Positions 51,747-59,100 of a stretch of DNA of 64,000 bases are shown here, piece after piece. The stretch comes from CADEED01 sp035701825 (lineage in GTDB: Bacteria > Pseudomonadota > Gammaproteobacteria > Steroidobacterales > Steroidobacteraceae). A program made the translations under genes and the position numbers. The stretch spans positions 1 through 64,000 of the forward strand of contig DASSRK010000036.1 of assembly GCA_035701825.1 (NCBI GenBank). Reading direction: 5' to 3'. The notes beneath the pieces are model-generated. The model was given only the letters and a program-made list of their open reading frames with translations, did no database searches and had not been told where the DNA came from. Each line of letters begins with the position of its first letter. Positions within the stretch are counted from its first letter, which is position 1.

Positions 51747-52556
51747 TCAGCCTTTGCGCGCGAGCCTCCAGATGGTGACGCCGGCGAACAGCACGGTGTA
51801 GCCCAGCATCGAGGCGAGCGCCATGCCCAGCGGCTCGAACTGCATCTTGCCGACGCCGGCCATGTGCATGGCGAATTGCTCGACGTGGAACTGCGGCCAG
51901 ATCGGCGCCTGCCAGTACATCGACTTCGGCAGCGGGAAGAACATGCCGGAGAGGTAGCAGCCGGGTAGATAGATCAGGTTGGCGAAGCCGGGGGCCGCGG
52001 AACCGCTGCACAGCGCGCCGATCATCAAGCCCATCGCCGTGAACGGAATGGTGCCCACCATCAGCGCCAGGCTCAGTGCGAAAACCTGGCCCGGGGCCAG
52101 CGCCAGCTTGCCGCTGGCCAGCGCCAGCGCGAGGATGGGCGCATACGCCAGCACCGCGAGCACCAGTCCCGCGACGATCTTCGCCACCACCCAGGCGGCC
52201 GGTGGCGCCGGCTGCGCGCGTTTCAGTCGCAGCAGTCCCATGTCGCGCTCGAGCGCGAGGCTCACGCCGATGCCGAACATCGCCGGCATGGTCACCGACA
52301 TGATCGAGAACGCGGCGAACAGGAACACGCCGAGGTTCGGATCCTTGTTGATGGCGTCACCGGCGATCAGCAGCGCGAACAACGCGTACAGCGCGCAGGG
52401 CAGCAGCAACACCGGGATCGCGATGCCCGGATTGCGCACCATGCGCGTCAGCTCGTACTGCGTCTCGGCGAGGTAGGCGCCGAATTCGCGGCCGCGCAGC
52501 GAGGTGACGGTGTCGATGGTCGAAGTGATGGTCGATCTGACGGCGAGCGCGTTCAT
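51747..52556 (-). CDS. ABC-2 type transporter permease
   Basis: The 269-residue protein has six hydrophobic helices and the ABC-2 pattern (FGAYLAETQYELTRMVRNPGI, then LALERDMGLLRLKRAQPAPPAAW, and LIYLPGCYLSGMFFPLP near the end). It is the natural partner of the ATPase domain encoded just upstream, as the starts and stops overlap (ATGA). The substrate is unknown. It is the last gene of the GntR-led operon. Confidence 0.9.
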   Translation of the reverse strand: MNALAVRSTITSTIDTVTSLRGREFGAYLAETQYELTRMVRNPGIAIPVLLLPCALYALFALLIAGDAINKDPNLGVFLFAAFSIMSVTMPAMFGIGVSLALERDMGLLRLKRAQPAPPAAWVVAKIVAGLVLAVLAYAPILALALASGKLALAPGQVFALSLALMVGTIPFTAMGLMIGALCSGSAAPGFANLIYLPGCYLSGMFFPLPKSMYWQAPIWPQFHVEQFAMHMAGVGKMQFEPLGMALASMLGYTVLFAGVTIWRLARKG

Positions 52557-54715
52557 GCTGCCTCCTTCGTGAGTTCGTTGAATGCTTCGTTGAGTCCGGC
52601 CTGGCGTACCTCGAGGCGGCCCAGCTTTTCATCGGCCGCGAGCAGTCGGCGCACCACGCCTTCCGCATCGGTGGCCGTGACCTGCAGGCGATCCTGCACG
52701 CGCTGCGCGTCGACCACGCCCGGCCAGCCACGCACGTCTTCCGGCGCAAGGCGCGTGACGCAGCTGATCTGGCGCCGCGCCACCAGCGCACGCATGTCGT
52801 CGACGCTGCCGCTGGCGATCACGCGGCCCCTGGTGACCACGGTGATCCGGTCCGCCAGCGCCTCGGCTTCCTCGAGATAGTGCGTGGTCAGCACCACCGA
52901 GCAGCCGTCGGCGAGCAGGCGCCGCACGCTATTCCACAGCGCCTCGCGCGCCTGCACGTCGAGTCCCACCGTGGGCTCGTCGAGGAACAGCACTTGCGGC
53001 CGGCCGCAGATGGCGACCGCGAATTGCGCCTGGCGTTTCTGCCCGCCGGACAGTTTTCCGTACGCGCGCTCGGCGAGGTGTTCGATACCGGCGCGTTGCA
53101 GCGCTTCCGCGACGCTCATGGGCCCGTCGTAGTAACTGGCCGCGAGCCGTACCAGCTCACGGACCTTGAGCTCCTTGGGCAGGTCGACGTCCTGCATCAT
53201 CACGCCGAGCCCGCGGCGACGCGCCACGTCCTGCGGTGATCCGCCCAGCAGGCGCACTTCACCGGCATCCGCCTCGATGAGGCCGAGCCACAGCGCGATC
53301 GCCGTGGACTTGCCGGCGCCGTTGGGCCCGAGTACCGCGAGCAGTTCGCCGCGGCGCACCTGCACGTCGACGCCGGCGAGCGCGGTGTTGGCGCCGTACT
53401 TCTTCACGATGCCGCGCAGCTCGGCCACCGGCGGGTCGTCCTGCATCTGCCCCTGGGCAACAGCGGGGGCCGCGGACGGCGTGGCGGCCGGAGCCGCGGC
53501 CGGAGCCGCGCCCTTGCGCGGATACCTGCGGCCATTGAGCACCTTGCCGATCAGGGTGGGGCGCACCAGGAAGTGGTAGCTCAGGAACAGCACCGCGAAG
53601 CTCGTCGCCAGGATGAACGGATACTTGAAACCCCAGTGCAGCGGCCAGTGGCCGACCCACACCGCGAGCGCCGCGACCACCGGCAGGTGCGCGAGGTAGA
53701 TCCAGTAGGAGGCGTCGGCGATGTATCGGCGCACCGGGCTGTAGTTAGAGAGGAAGCGCAGCGCCACGCCGGTCAGGCCGAAGGTCCAGCCCCAGACCGC
53801 CACGCCGAACGCGGCCGCGAACAAGGTCTTGTCGAGGCCCGGCTGGGCGATGGGCGAAACGTGCGTGACATGCAGCAACCAGGCGGTGGCCACCACGGCC
53901 AGCAACAGGTGGGTCACCCAGCGTGATTCCAAGGCTGCCAGCGCACCCTTCGAGCGATTCACCAGCCAGCCGAGCACGAACGCCGTGCCGAACCCCAGGG
54001 TGGCCGGCAATTGCGGGATCAGCGAGGAGTCGGGCGTCGGGATGCCGGTCCAGTAGATCCAGAAGGGCAGCGACACCAGCGCCGCCGCCAGCGGCAGGCC
54101 AAAGAGGAGCACGCCGATGGGCAGGCGGATGCACGCCGTCACCACCACGTCGACCGCGTTGCGCAGCTTCTGCGCGGCGTCGAAGCGTGCCACGAGCGCG
54201 CGCACCGCGATCACGCCGACGTACAGCACCAGCAGCTGGTACAGGAACCACAGGTGCGCCAGCGGAAACCAGTGGGCGGGCATCGGGGGCATCGGCGGCG
54301 CAGCGGCGCCGCCGAGAATCTTGCTCATGCCCATGCCCCAGATCGCAAAAATGAGCGGGATCAACACCACCCAGCCGACGACCAGCGGCACCAGGATGCG
54401 CATGGCGCGGTTGCTCCAGAAGCCGCGCGCGCCGAGCCTGTGGTACATGAGCCGCGCGAAGAATCCCGCGATGAAGAAGAACAGCGACATGCGGAAGCAG
54501 TGCGCCACGAACCCGGCATCGGCCAGGAAGGGGCTCGGGGAATTGTCGATCATCGACCAGACGCCGGGCGGCAGGCCTGGCAAGAAGGACATGGCGGCAT
54601 GGAAGGCCACGCCCAACAACAGCGCGAAGCCGCGCACGGCATCCAGCGCGTGAAGGCGCTCGCCTCCGGAAGCCTGCGCGTGCCGGCGCGGGTCCTGGGT
54701 TCCCTGGGTGGTCAT
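52553..54715 (-). CDS. fusion of a membrane acyltransferase and an ABC ATPase
   Basis: One uninterrupted 720-residue frame encodes two proteins usually separate. Residues 1-400 form an OpgC/acyltransferase-3-type membrane enzyme with about ten helices; the catalytic-type pair is LDAVRGFALLLGVAFH (Arg28, His39). An Ala/Pro linker spans 401-423. Residues 424-720 are an ABC ATPase with Walker A GPNGAGKST (463-471), signature LSGGQ (555-559) and Walker B VLFLDEP (575-581). AAGGAG precedes the ATG. An internal ATG (53446) with AGGGG nearby could also give the ATPase alone. It lies between two permease genes. Confidence 0.87.
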   Translation of the reverse strand: MTTQGTQDPRRHAQASGGERLHALDAVRGFALLLGVAFHAAMSFLPGLPPGVWSMIDNSPSPFLADAGFVAHCFRMSLFFFIAGFFARLMYHRLGARGFWSNRAMRILVPLVVGWVVLIPLIFAIWGMGMSKILGGAAAPPMPPMPAHWFPLAHLWFLYQLLVLYVGVIAVRALVARFDAAQKLRNAVDVVVTACIRLPIGVLLFGLPLAAALVSLPFWIYWTGIPTPDSSLIPQLPATLGFGTAFVLGWLVNRSKGALAALESRWVTHLLLAVVATAWLLHVTHVSPIAQPGLDKTLFAAAFGVAVWGWTFGLTGVALRFLSNYSPVRRYIADASYWIYLAHLPVVAALAVWVGHWPLHWGFKYPFILATSFAVLFLSYHFLVRPTLIGKVLNGRRYPRKGAAPAAAPAATPSAAPAVAQGQMQDDPPVAELRGIVKKYGANTALAGVDVQVRRGELLAVLGPNGAGKSTAIALWLGLIEADAGEVRLLGGSPQDVARRRGLGVMMQDVDLPKELKVRELVRLAASYYDGPMSVAEALQRAGIEHLAERAYGKLSGGQKRQAQFAVAICGRPQVLFLDEPTVGLDVQAREALWNSVRRLLADGCSVVLTTHYLEEAEALADRITVVTRGRVIASGSVDDMRALVARRQISCVTRLAPEDVRGWPGVVDAQRVQDRLQVTATDAEGVVRRLLAADEKLGRLEVRQAGLNEAFNELTKEAA

Positions 54716-54741
54716 TGTTAGCTCCTTGGATTGGGCCGCGC

Positions 54742-55410
54742 CTAGAGGAAGTCGCGACGGCGCGCGACGATCAGCAGGGGCAGGGTGAGTGAGATGACGA
54801 GTACGGCGAGCTCGCAGCCGAGCACTGCCCAGAAGGTGGAGTTCCACACCGGCGCGGTGGCCCACATGAATTCGCGGATCCCCCGCATGGGAGCCACGAT
54901 GAACATGAACAGGGTCACGCCCATGTTGGTGATGATGACGATCGCGGTGGTCGTGCCCTCGTTGCGCGCGAGCATCGTGCCGCCCAACACCACGCCGAAA
55001 TTCGCCAGCATGAACACGCTGAGCAACAGCAGGTAGGGAGCGATGCCATCGGGCACGCTGTCCTTGGCGAATACCAGCACCAGCGCCGCCGCCACCGACA
55101 CCGACCAGGTGATGAAGAAGCACAAGACCAGGCCGATCATTTTCGCGCGCACGTAGCCGGCGACCGAGAGCGGCAGGCTCATGACGAACTCGAGTGCATG
55201 CTCCTTGCGCTCGTTCATGATCCCGTAGAGCGACAGGATGACGCCCATCCCGATGATGGTGCTGAGCCAGGTCAATGCGCCGATGTTGAAGCCGACCGGG
55301 CCGAACGCGGCCACCACCGTCGAGCCGATGCCGGCCACGACCCCGATGCCGACCAGCAGGCGATTCACGTGTAATTCCTTGGCGATGAGCTTGCGGATGA
55401 CGGTGTTCAT
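54742..55410 (-). CDS. ABC transporter permease of the GntR-linked type
   Basis: The 222-residue protein has six predicted helices (LLVGIGVVAGIGSTVVAAFG, WLSTIIGMGVILSLYGIMN and others). NERKEHALEFVMSLPLSVAGYVRAKM between helices is typical of ABC-2 permeases whose operons begin with a YtrA-type GntR regulator. It overlaps the upstream ATPase gene (ATGA), its likely partner. The next gene, the acyltransferase-ATPase fusion, starts 26 bases downstream. Confidence 0.88.
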   Translation of the reverse strand: MNTVIRKLIAKELHVNRLLVGIGVVAGIGSTVVAAFGPVGFNIGALTWLSTIIGMGVILSLYGIMNERKEHALEFVMSLPLSVAGYVRAKMIGLVLCFFITWSVSVAAALVLVFAKDSVPDGIAPYLLLLSVFMLANFGVVLGGTMLARNEGTTTAIVIITNMGVTLFMFIVAPMRGIREFMWATAPVWNSTFWAVLGCELAVLVISLTLPLLIVARRRDFL

Positions 55411-56294
55411 GAGCCGCGTACCTCGCGATGGCGCATGACGTTCGCGACGAAGATTTCCTCGAGGCTCATGCGTTGCACCTCGCGCACGTGCGGTGCCAGC
55501 AGGGCCGCGAAGCCGTCCGAGAATTGGTCGGTCACCAGCGTGACGAAGCGGCCGTCCTGGTTGCGGCTCACGAGGTCGGGCAGTGCCGGCAGCGCGGCGC
55601 CCTCGGGCAGCTGCAACTGGATGCGGCGCCAGCGGTCGAGGAAGTCTTCCTTGTTGCTGCTCTCCACCAGCCGCCCTCGGTCGATGAAGGTGATGCGGTC
55701 GGAGATGCGTTCCACGTCGACGGTGTTGTGCGAGGAGAACAGGATCGAGCGGCTGTCGTCGTGCAGCACGTCCATGAACTCGGTGATGACTTCGTGGCGC
55801 GCCACCGGGTCGAGACCGGTGGTGGGCTCGTCGAGGACCAGCAGGCGAGGGCGGCGCGCCAGCGTCAGCAGCAGCACCGCCTTGATGCGCTCGCCCAGCG
55901 ACAGCGAGCGCGCATTCTGCCCGGGCCGCAGGTTGAAGCGCTTCACCAGCGCCGCCGCGTAGCCCGCATCCCAGCCCGGGTAGATGGACTTCACGAAGTC
56001 CATGTGCCAGCCGAGCGTGGCGTTGGGCAGCAGGTGCATGTCGGCCGATACATAGCCGACCTCGCGCTTGGCGATGGCGCTGGCCGCGGGCATCGGCTGG
56101 CCGAGCACGCGGATCTCGCCGGCGTCCGGCGCGACCAGACCCATCGCCAGGCGCAGCGTGGTGCTCTTGCCGGCGCCATTCGGTCCGACGAAGCCCATCA
56201 CCTCGCCCGGGGCGAGATCGAGCGACAGGTCGTCCAGCGTGAAGAAGCGGTAAGACTTGCGCACGCCGTGCATTTCGATGTGTTTGTCGGTCAT
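55407..56294 (-). CDS. ABC transporter ATPase with degenerate signature motif
   Basis: The 295-residue protein has Walker A GPNGAGKST, Walker B LLVLDEPTTGLDP and the H-loop in FSSHNTVDVERI. The signature reads SLSLGERIK instead of LSGGQ, as in some ATPases of the YtrB/GntR-linked kind. The C-terminal 90 residues form an extra domain of unknown role. It is translationally coupled to the GntR gene (ATGA) and to the next permease gene. Confidence 0.92.
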   Translation of the reverse strand: MTDKHIEMHGVRKSYRFFTLDDLSLDLAPGEVMGFVGPNGAGKSTTLRLAMGLVAPDAGEIRVLGQPMPAASAIAKREVGYVSADMHLLPNATLGWHMDFVKSIYPGWDAGYAAALVKRFNLRPGQNARSLSLGERIKAVLLLTLARRPRLLVLDEPTTGLDPVARHEVITEFMDVLHDDSRSILFSSHNTVDVERISDRITFIDRGRLVESSNKEDFLDRWRRIQLQLPEGAALPALPDLVSRNQDGRFVTLVTDQFSDGFAALLAPHVREVQRMSLEEIFVANVMRHREVRGS

Positions 56295-56668
56295 TTGCTT
56301 TCCAGGGCGCGGCGCAGCCGCTTCGCGAGTTCTTCGGAGGTGAGGCCCAGCTGCCGGCCGATCCCGGCGGCCTGCTCGAGGTGTTCCTGCAGCTGGGCTT
56401 CCTTGAGTTCGCCTGCCAGGCCATTGGCGTCGGCCACGAACGAGCCCTTGCCGTGGCGGGTGACGATCACGCCCTCGTTCTCGAGATCGAGGTAGGCGCG
56501 CTTGATGGTGATCACGCTGACGTTCAGGGCGGCCGCAAGTGCCCGAATGGACGGGAGTTCTTTCCCCGGCGGCCAGTCGCCCGCAGCAACCCGCGCCCGG
56601 ATCTGCTCCATGATCTGGAGGTACATCGGGCGCGCATCGGTCTGGGAAATGTTTATGCCGCTGTACAT
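56291..56668 (-). CDS. GntR-family (YtrA-type) transcriptional regulator
   Basis: The 125-residue protein has the winged helix PMYLQIMEQIRARVAAGDWPPG, LPSIRALAAALNVSVITIKRAY and GKGSFVADAN, and a short helical tail in place of a ligand domain. This is the YtrA subfamily, which usually represses its own ABC operon and responds to cell-envelope stress or antibiotics. The ATG at 56668 is flanked by a palindrome. It heads a five-gene operon ending at 51747. Confidence 0.92.
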   Translation of the reverse strand: MYSGINISQTDARPMYLQIMEQIRARVAAGDWPPGKELPSIRALAAALNVSVITIKRAYLDLENEGVIVTRHGKGSFVADANGLAGELKEAQLQEHLEQAAGIGRQLGLTSEELAKRLRRALESK

Positions 56669-56688
56669 ACTGTGTATACAGTGTATAC
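56669..56688 (-). promoter_or_regulatory. probable GntR operator next to the start codon
   Basis: ACTGTGTATACAGT (56669-56682) is an inverted repeat with arms ACTGT/ACAGT. GTGTATAC also occurs twice in direct orientation (56672-56679 and 56681-56688). These match the GntR-type operator pattern GTATAC. The site touches the ATG of the regulator gene, so it should block transcription of the whole ABC operon. No ribosome binding site is visible between it and the ATG. Confidence 0.65.
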
Positions 56689-56741
56689 TCAGTTGCCAGC
56701 GGATGGGAAGAGGTCGCAAGCCCCTTCGCGAAAAAAATCCT

Positions 56742-56763
56742 GGCCCCGGCGGAAGCCGGGGCC
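56742..56763 (-). terminator. rho-independent terminator of the ligM-like gene
   Basis: GGCCCCGGC (56742-56750) and GCCGGGGCC (56755-56763) form a perfect nine-base stem with loop GGAA. On the minus strand it is followed by AGGATTTTTTTC. It fits termination of the gene that ends at 56860, and protects the GntR operon from read-through. Confidence 0.85.
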
Positions 56764-56770
56764 CCACAAG

Positions 56771-56801
56771 CTAACTACCCGGCGCGAGGCCGGGTAGTTA
56801 G
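56771..56801 (-). terminator. second hairpin downstream of the ligM-like gene
   Basis: CTAACTACCCGGC (56771-56783) and GCCGGGTAGTTAG (56789-56801) form a perfect 13-base stem with loop GCGAG. It lies between the ligM-like stop and the terminator at 56742-56763. It has no T-tract of its own, so it may act as an RNA stabiliser or part of a double terminator. Confidence 0.6.
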
Positions 56802-56859
56802 TTGGTCCAACGCGCCCGATCCGCCTTTGGAAGGCGCCGGGCCGGCCCTTGCCCGATCC

Positions 56860-58260
56860 TCAGGCGTGCCTGGCGGTGCGCCAGCCCTCGGCGTAGGTGT
56901 CGCGCGCCACGCGCGAGTAGGGCACCGGCGAGATCGTGACCCGCACGTCGAGCTGCTTGTGCCGCTCGACCGTGGTCTTGCGGGTGCCGCCGTTCTCCTC
57001 GCCCCACACCAGCGTCAGCTCCTCGCCGATCTCGATGCCGGGATCGACGATGCCCAGCGACAGGGCGGTGCGCTCGTTGTAGCTGAAGCCGCCGAACATC
57101 GAGAAGCCCACCGTCTTGCCGTTCTTGACGATCTTGTCGAACGTCGAGGAGGCGTAGTTGGCGTTCGGCAGGTCGAAGAACTTGTAGTGCTCCTCGCCCG
57201 GCCGGAACAGCGACGCGTAGATCCTGGCCATGTCGTCGGGATGCCAGGCGAACGTCACCTTCTTGCGATGCGGCTGGTCGGCGATCTTCCTGAGCGCATC
57301 GGCGCCGATGAAGTCGTGGTCGAACTTGATAAACGGCCCGTAGCCGAGCTCGTACGGGTTGACGTAGTAGTCCTCGATGTCGTCGCTGACGAAGCTGCCG
57401 GCGATGGAGCCGGTGGCTTCGTAGCTGTTGGCCGGCAACCACTCGCGGTACTTCTTCATGCTCTCGCCGGTGTAGACACCGGGCAGGGGCGAGGGGATCC
57501 AGCCGGATTCCAGCGTGTTGCTCGCATAGGCGCGCGAGCCCACCGGCACGATACCGAATTCGCGGCCCTGCTCGAGGATGTACTCGCGGATCTCGGCGGC
57601 CTGTTCGAATGGACCCCAGATCTCGAGCCCGGGCGCGCCGGCCATGCCGTGACGCAGGCAGCGAACCTTGCGGCCCTTGATGTTGATGGTGTCCATGGTG
57701 AAGAACTTGACGTCCGGGATCGGGCCGCCGTTCAACTTGTCGAGGATCTGCTTCGCGTTCGGTCCCTGGATCTGGTAGCGGTAGTGGCGCCGCGTGACCG
57801 CCTTGCCGTAGGCGTGCGAGGGCGAGCGGTCGTCGCGGATGAAGTCGACCTTGAAGCCGCCGGTCTCGCAATGGAACTGCAGCCAGTTCACGGTCGGCGC
57901 GCGGCCGACGAACAGCAGCTCGTCCTGGTCGAGGTGGAACAGGATGCCGTCGCCGATGACGTGTCCTTCGTAGCTGGTCGGCACCATCTGCTTGGCGCGG
58001 TTCACCGGGAAGTTGGCGAAGCTGTTGATCGTGGTGTAGCTGCACAGCTTCAGGGCATCCGGGCCCTTGATGGTCAGCTCGGCCATGTGATGCGACTGGT
58101 CGAACAACACCGCCGTGTCACGCCAGGCGCGCTGCTCGTCGCGCCAGTTGGTGAATTCGCTCGGCACCACCGGGTACACGTACGCGCCGATCTGCGAGTT
58201 GCGGAGCATCTTGACGGTGTTGCCGGCGGCCTTGAGCACGCCTTCGAGATTCTGGGCCAT
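56860..58260 (-). CDS. LigM-like tetrahydrofolate-dependent aromatic O-demethylase (GcvT family)
   Basis: The 466-residue protein closely follows LigM of Sphingobium, which moves the methyl group of vanillate or 3-O-methylgallate to tetrahydrofolate. Shared blocks are AAGNTVKMLRNSQIGAYVYP, LFDQSHHMAEL, VGRAPTVNWLQFH, LRHGMAGAPGLEIWGP, TLESGWIPSPLPGVYTGE and WGEENGGTRKTTVE. DmdA and GcvT share the fold but not these stretches. The start MAQNLEGVL matches homologues. No folate-recycling genes (metF, ligH) are next to it. A strong terminator follows. Confidence 0.87.
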   Translation of the reverse strand: MAQNLEGVLKAAGNTVKMLRNSQIGAYVYPVVPSEFTNWRDEQRAWRDTAVLFDQSHHMAELTIKGPDALKLCSYTTINSFANFPVNRAKQMVPTSYEGHVIGDGILFHLDQDELLFVGRAPTVNWLQFHCETGGFKVDFIRDDRSPSHAYGKAVTRRHYRYQIQGPNAKQILDKLNGGPIPDVKFFTMDTINIKGRKVRCLRHGMAGAPGLEIWGPFEQAAEIREYILEQGREFGIVPVGSRAYASNTLESGWIPSPLPGVYTGESMKKYREWLPANSYEATGSIAGSFVSDDIEDYYVNPYELGYGPFIKFDHDFIGADALRKIADQPHRKKVTFAWHPDDMARIYASLFRPGEEHYKFFDLPNANYASSTFDKIVKNGKTVGFSMFGGFSYNERTALSLGIVDPGIEIGEELTLVWGEENGGTRKTTVERHKQLDVRVTISPVPYSRVARDTYAEGWRTARHA

Positions 58261-58590
58261 GAGGAAATAGTCCGTTGCCTGGTCTGCGCGGATTGTTCGG
58301 GAACCCCGCGGTTTGCGTCTCGCCCGTGAGTGAAACCGCATTGGCCTGATCACGAATCGGGCTTTTCGCAAGGCGAACTTGACAGTCCGGTACTATCCCG
58401 GCCGGCACCGGCGTCGCGCGGGGCGGTGGCGGAGCGGCGGGAGACGCGCGGGGCGGCGCTGCTCGAGGACGGGCAACGTCGCCCGCGGCATCGCCGCCGC
58501 GTTCGCGCCCATCGGGGAGTTGCTAGGAAGGGCGCCTGGCGGCCGGCGCGCTGGACCGTGACGGACCCGGGATTTTCGGAGGAACACCAG
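58261..58590. other. 330-base divergent intergenic region
   Basis: This region separates the minus-strand LigM-like gene from the plus-strand thioesterase gene and must contain both promoters. A TTGACA occurs at 58379-58384, but no -10 box at the right distance was found. A weak frame reads through part of it on the plus strand without coding character. Nothing else is recognised. Confidence 0.5.
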
Positions 58591-59061
58591 ATGAGCGACG
58601 CCGGCATCACCTACCGCGGCATGGTCCACCAGTGGCAATGCGATCACATGGGTCACATGAACGTCATGTGGTTCGTGGGCAAGTTCGACGAGGCCACCTG
58701 GAACCTGGGCGCGCTGATGGGCATGACCTCGGCCTACATGCGCGAGGCGCGGCGTGGCATGGCGGCGGTCGAGCAGCGCATCGCCTACCGGCGCGAGGCG
58801 CTGGTCGGCGACATCATCGTGGTGCGTTCGGCGGTGCTCGAAGTCAAACCGAAGTCGGTGCGCTTCGTGCACGAGATGTTCCGTGGCGATGGCGGCGACC
58901 ACCTCGCGACCATGCTGGTCATCGGCGTGCACATCGACGCAGTGGCGCGCAAGGCCGTGCAGTTCGAGCCGGCGATCGTGGCGAAGTCCGAAGGCATGGT
59001 CGACGCGAACCCGCGGCGCTGGGACGAGTGGCCGCCGAAAGTGGCGCACCTCGCAGGCTAG
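58591..59061 (+). CDS. acyl-CoA thioesterase, 4HBT hotdog fold
   Basis: The 156-residue protein has the hotdog signature HQWQCDHMGHMNVMWFVGKFDEA, with an Asp and Asn arrangement as in 4-hydroxybenzoyl-CoA-type thioesterases, and EQRIAYRREALVGDIIVVRS after it. The substrate acyl-CoA is unknown. GGAGGAA precedes the ATG. It is divergent from the LigM-like gene, which hints at, but does not prove, a role in aromatic-acid metabolism. Confidence 0.87.
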   Translation: MSDAGITYRGMVHQWQCDHMGHMNVMWFVGKFDEATWNLGALMGMTSAYMREARRGMAAVEQRIAYRREALVGDIIVVRSAVLEVKPKSVRFVHEMFRGDGGDHLATMLVIGVHIDAVARKAVQFEPAIVAKSEGMVDANPRRWDEWPPKVAHLAG

Positions 59062-59100
59062 GAGCAAGATCGCGCGCATGCTCCGCACGGCGCCCGGACC

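Noticed and set aside
58379..58396. TTGACA with TACTAT nearby as a promoter for the thioesterase gene
   Set aside because: The spacing is only six bases, far from the 16-18 needed, and no -10 box is found at the right distance.
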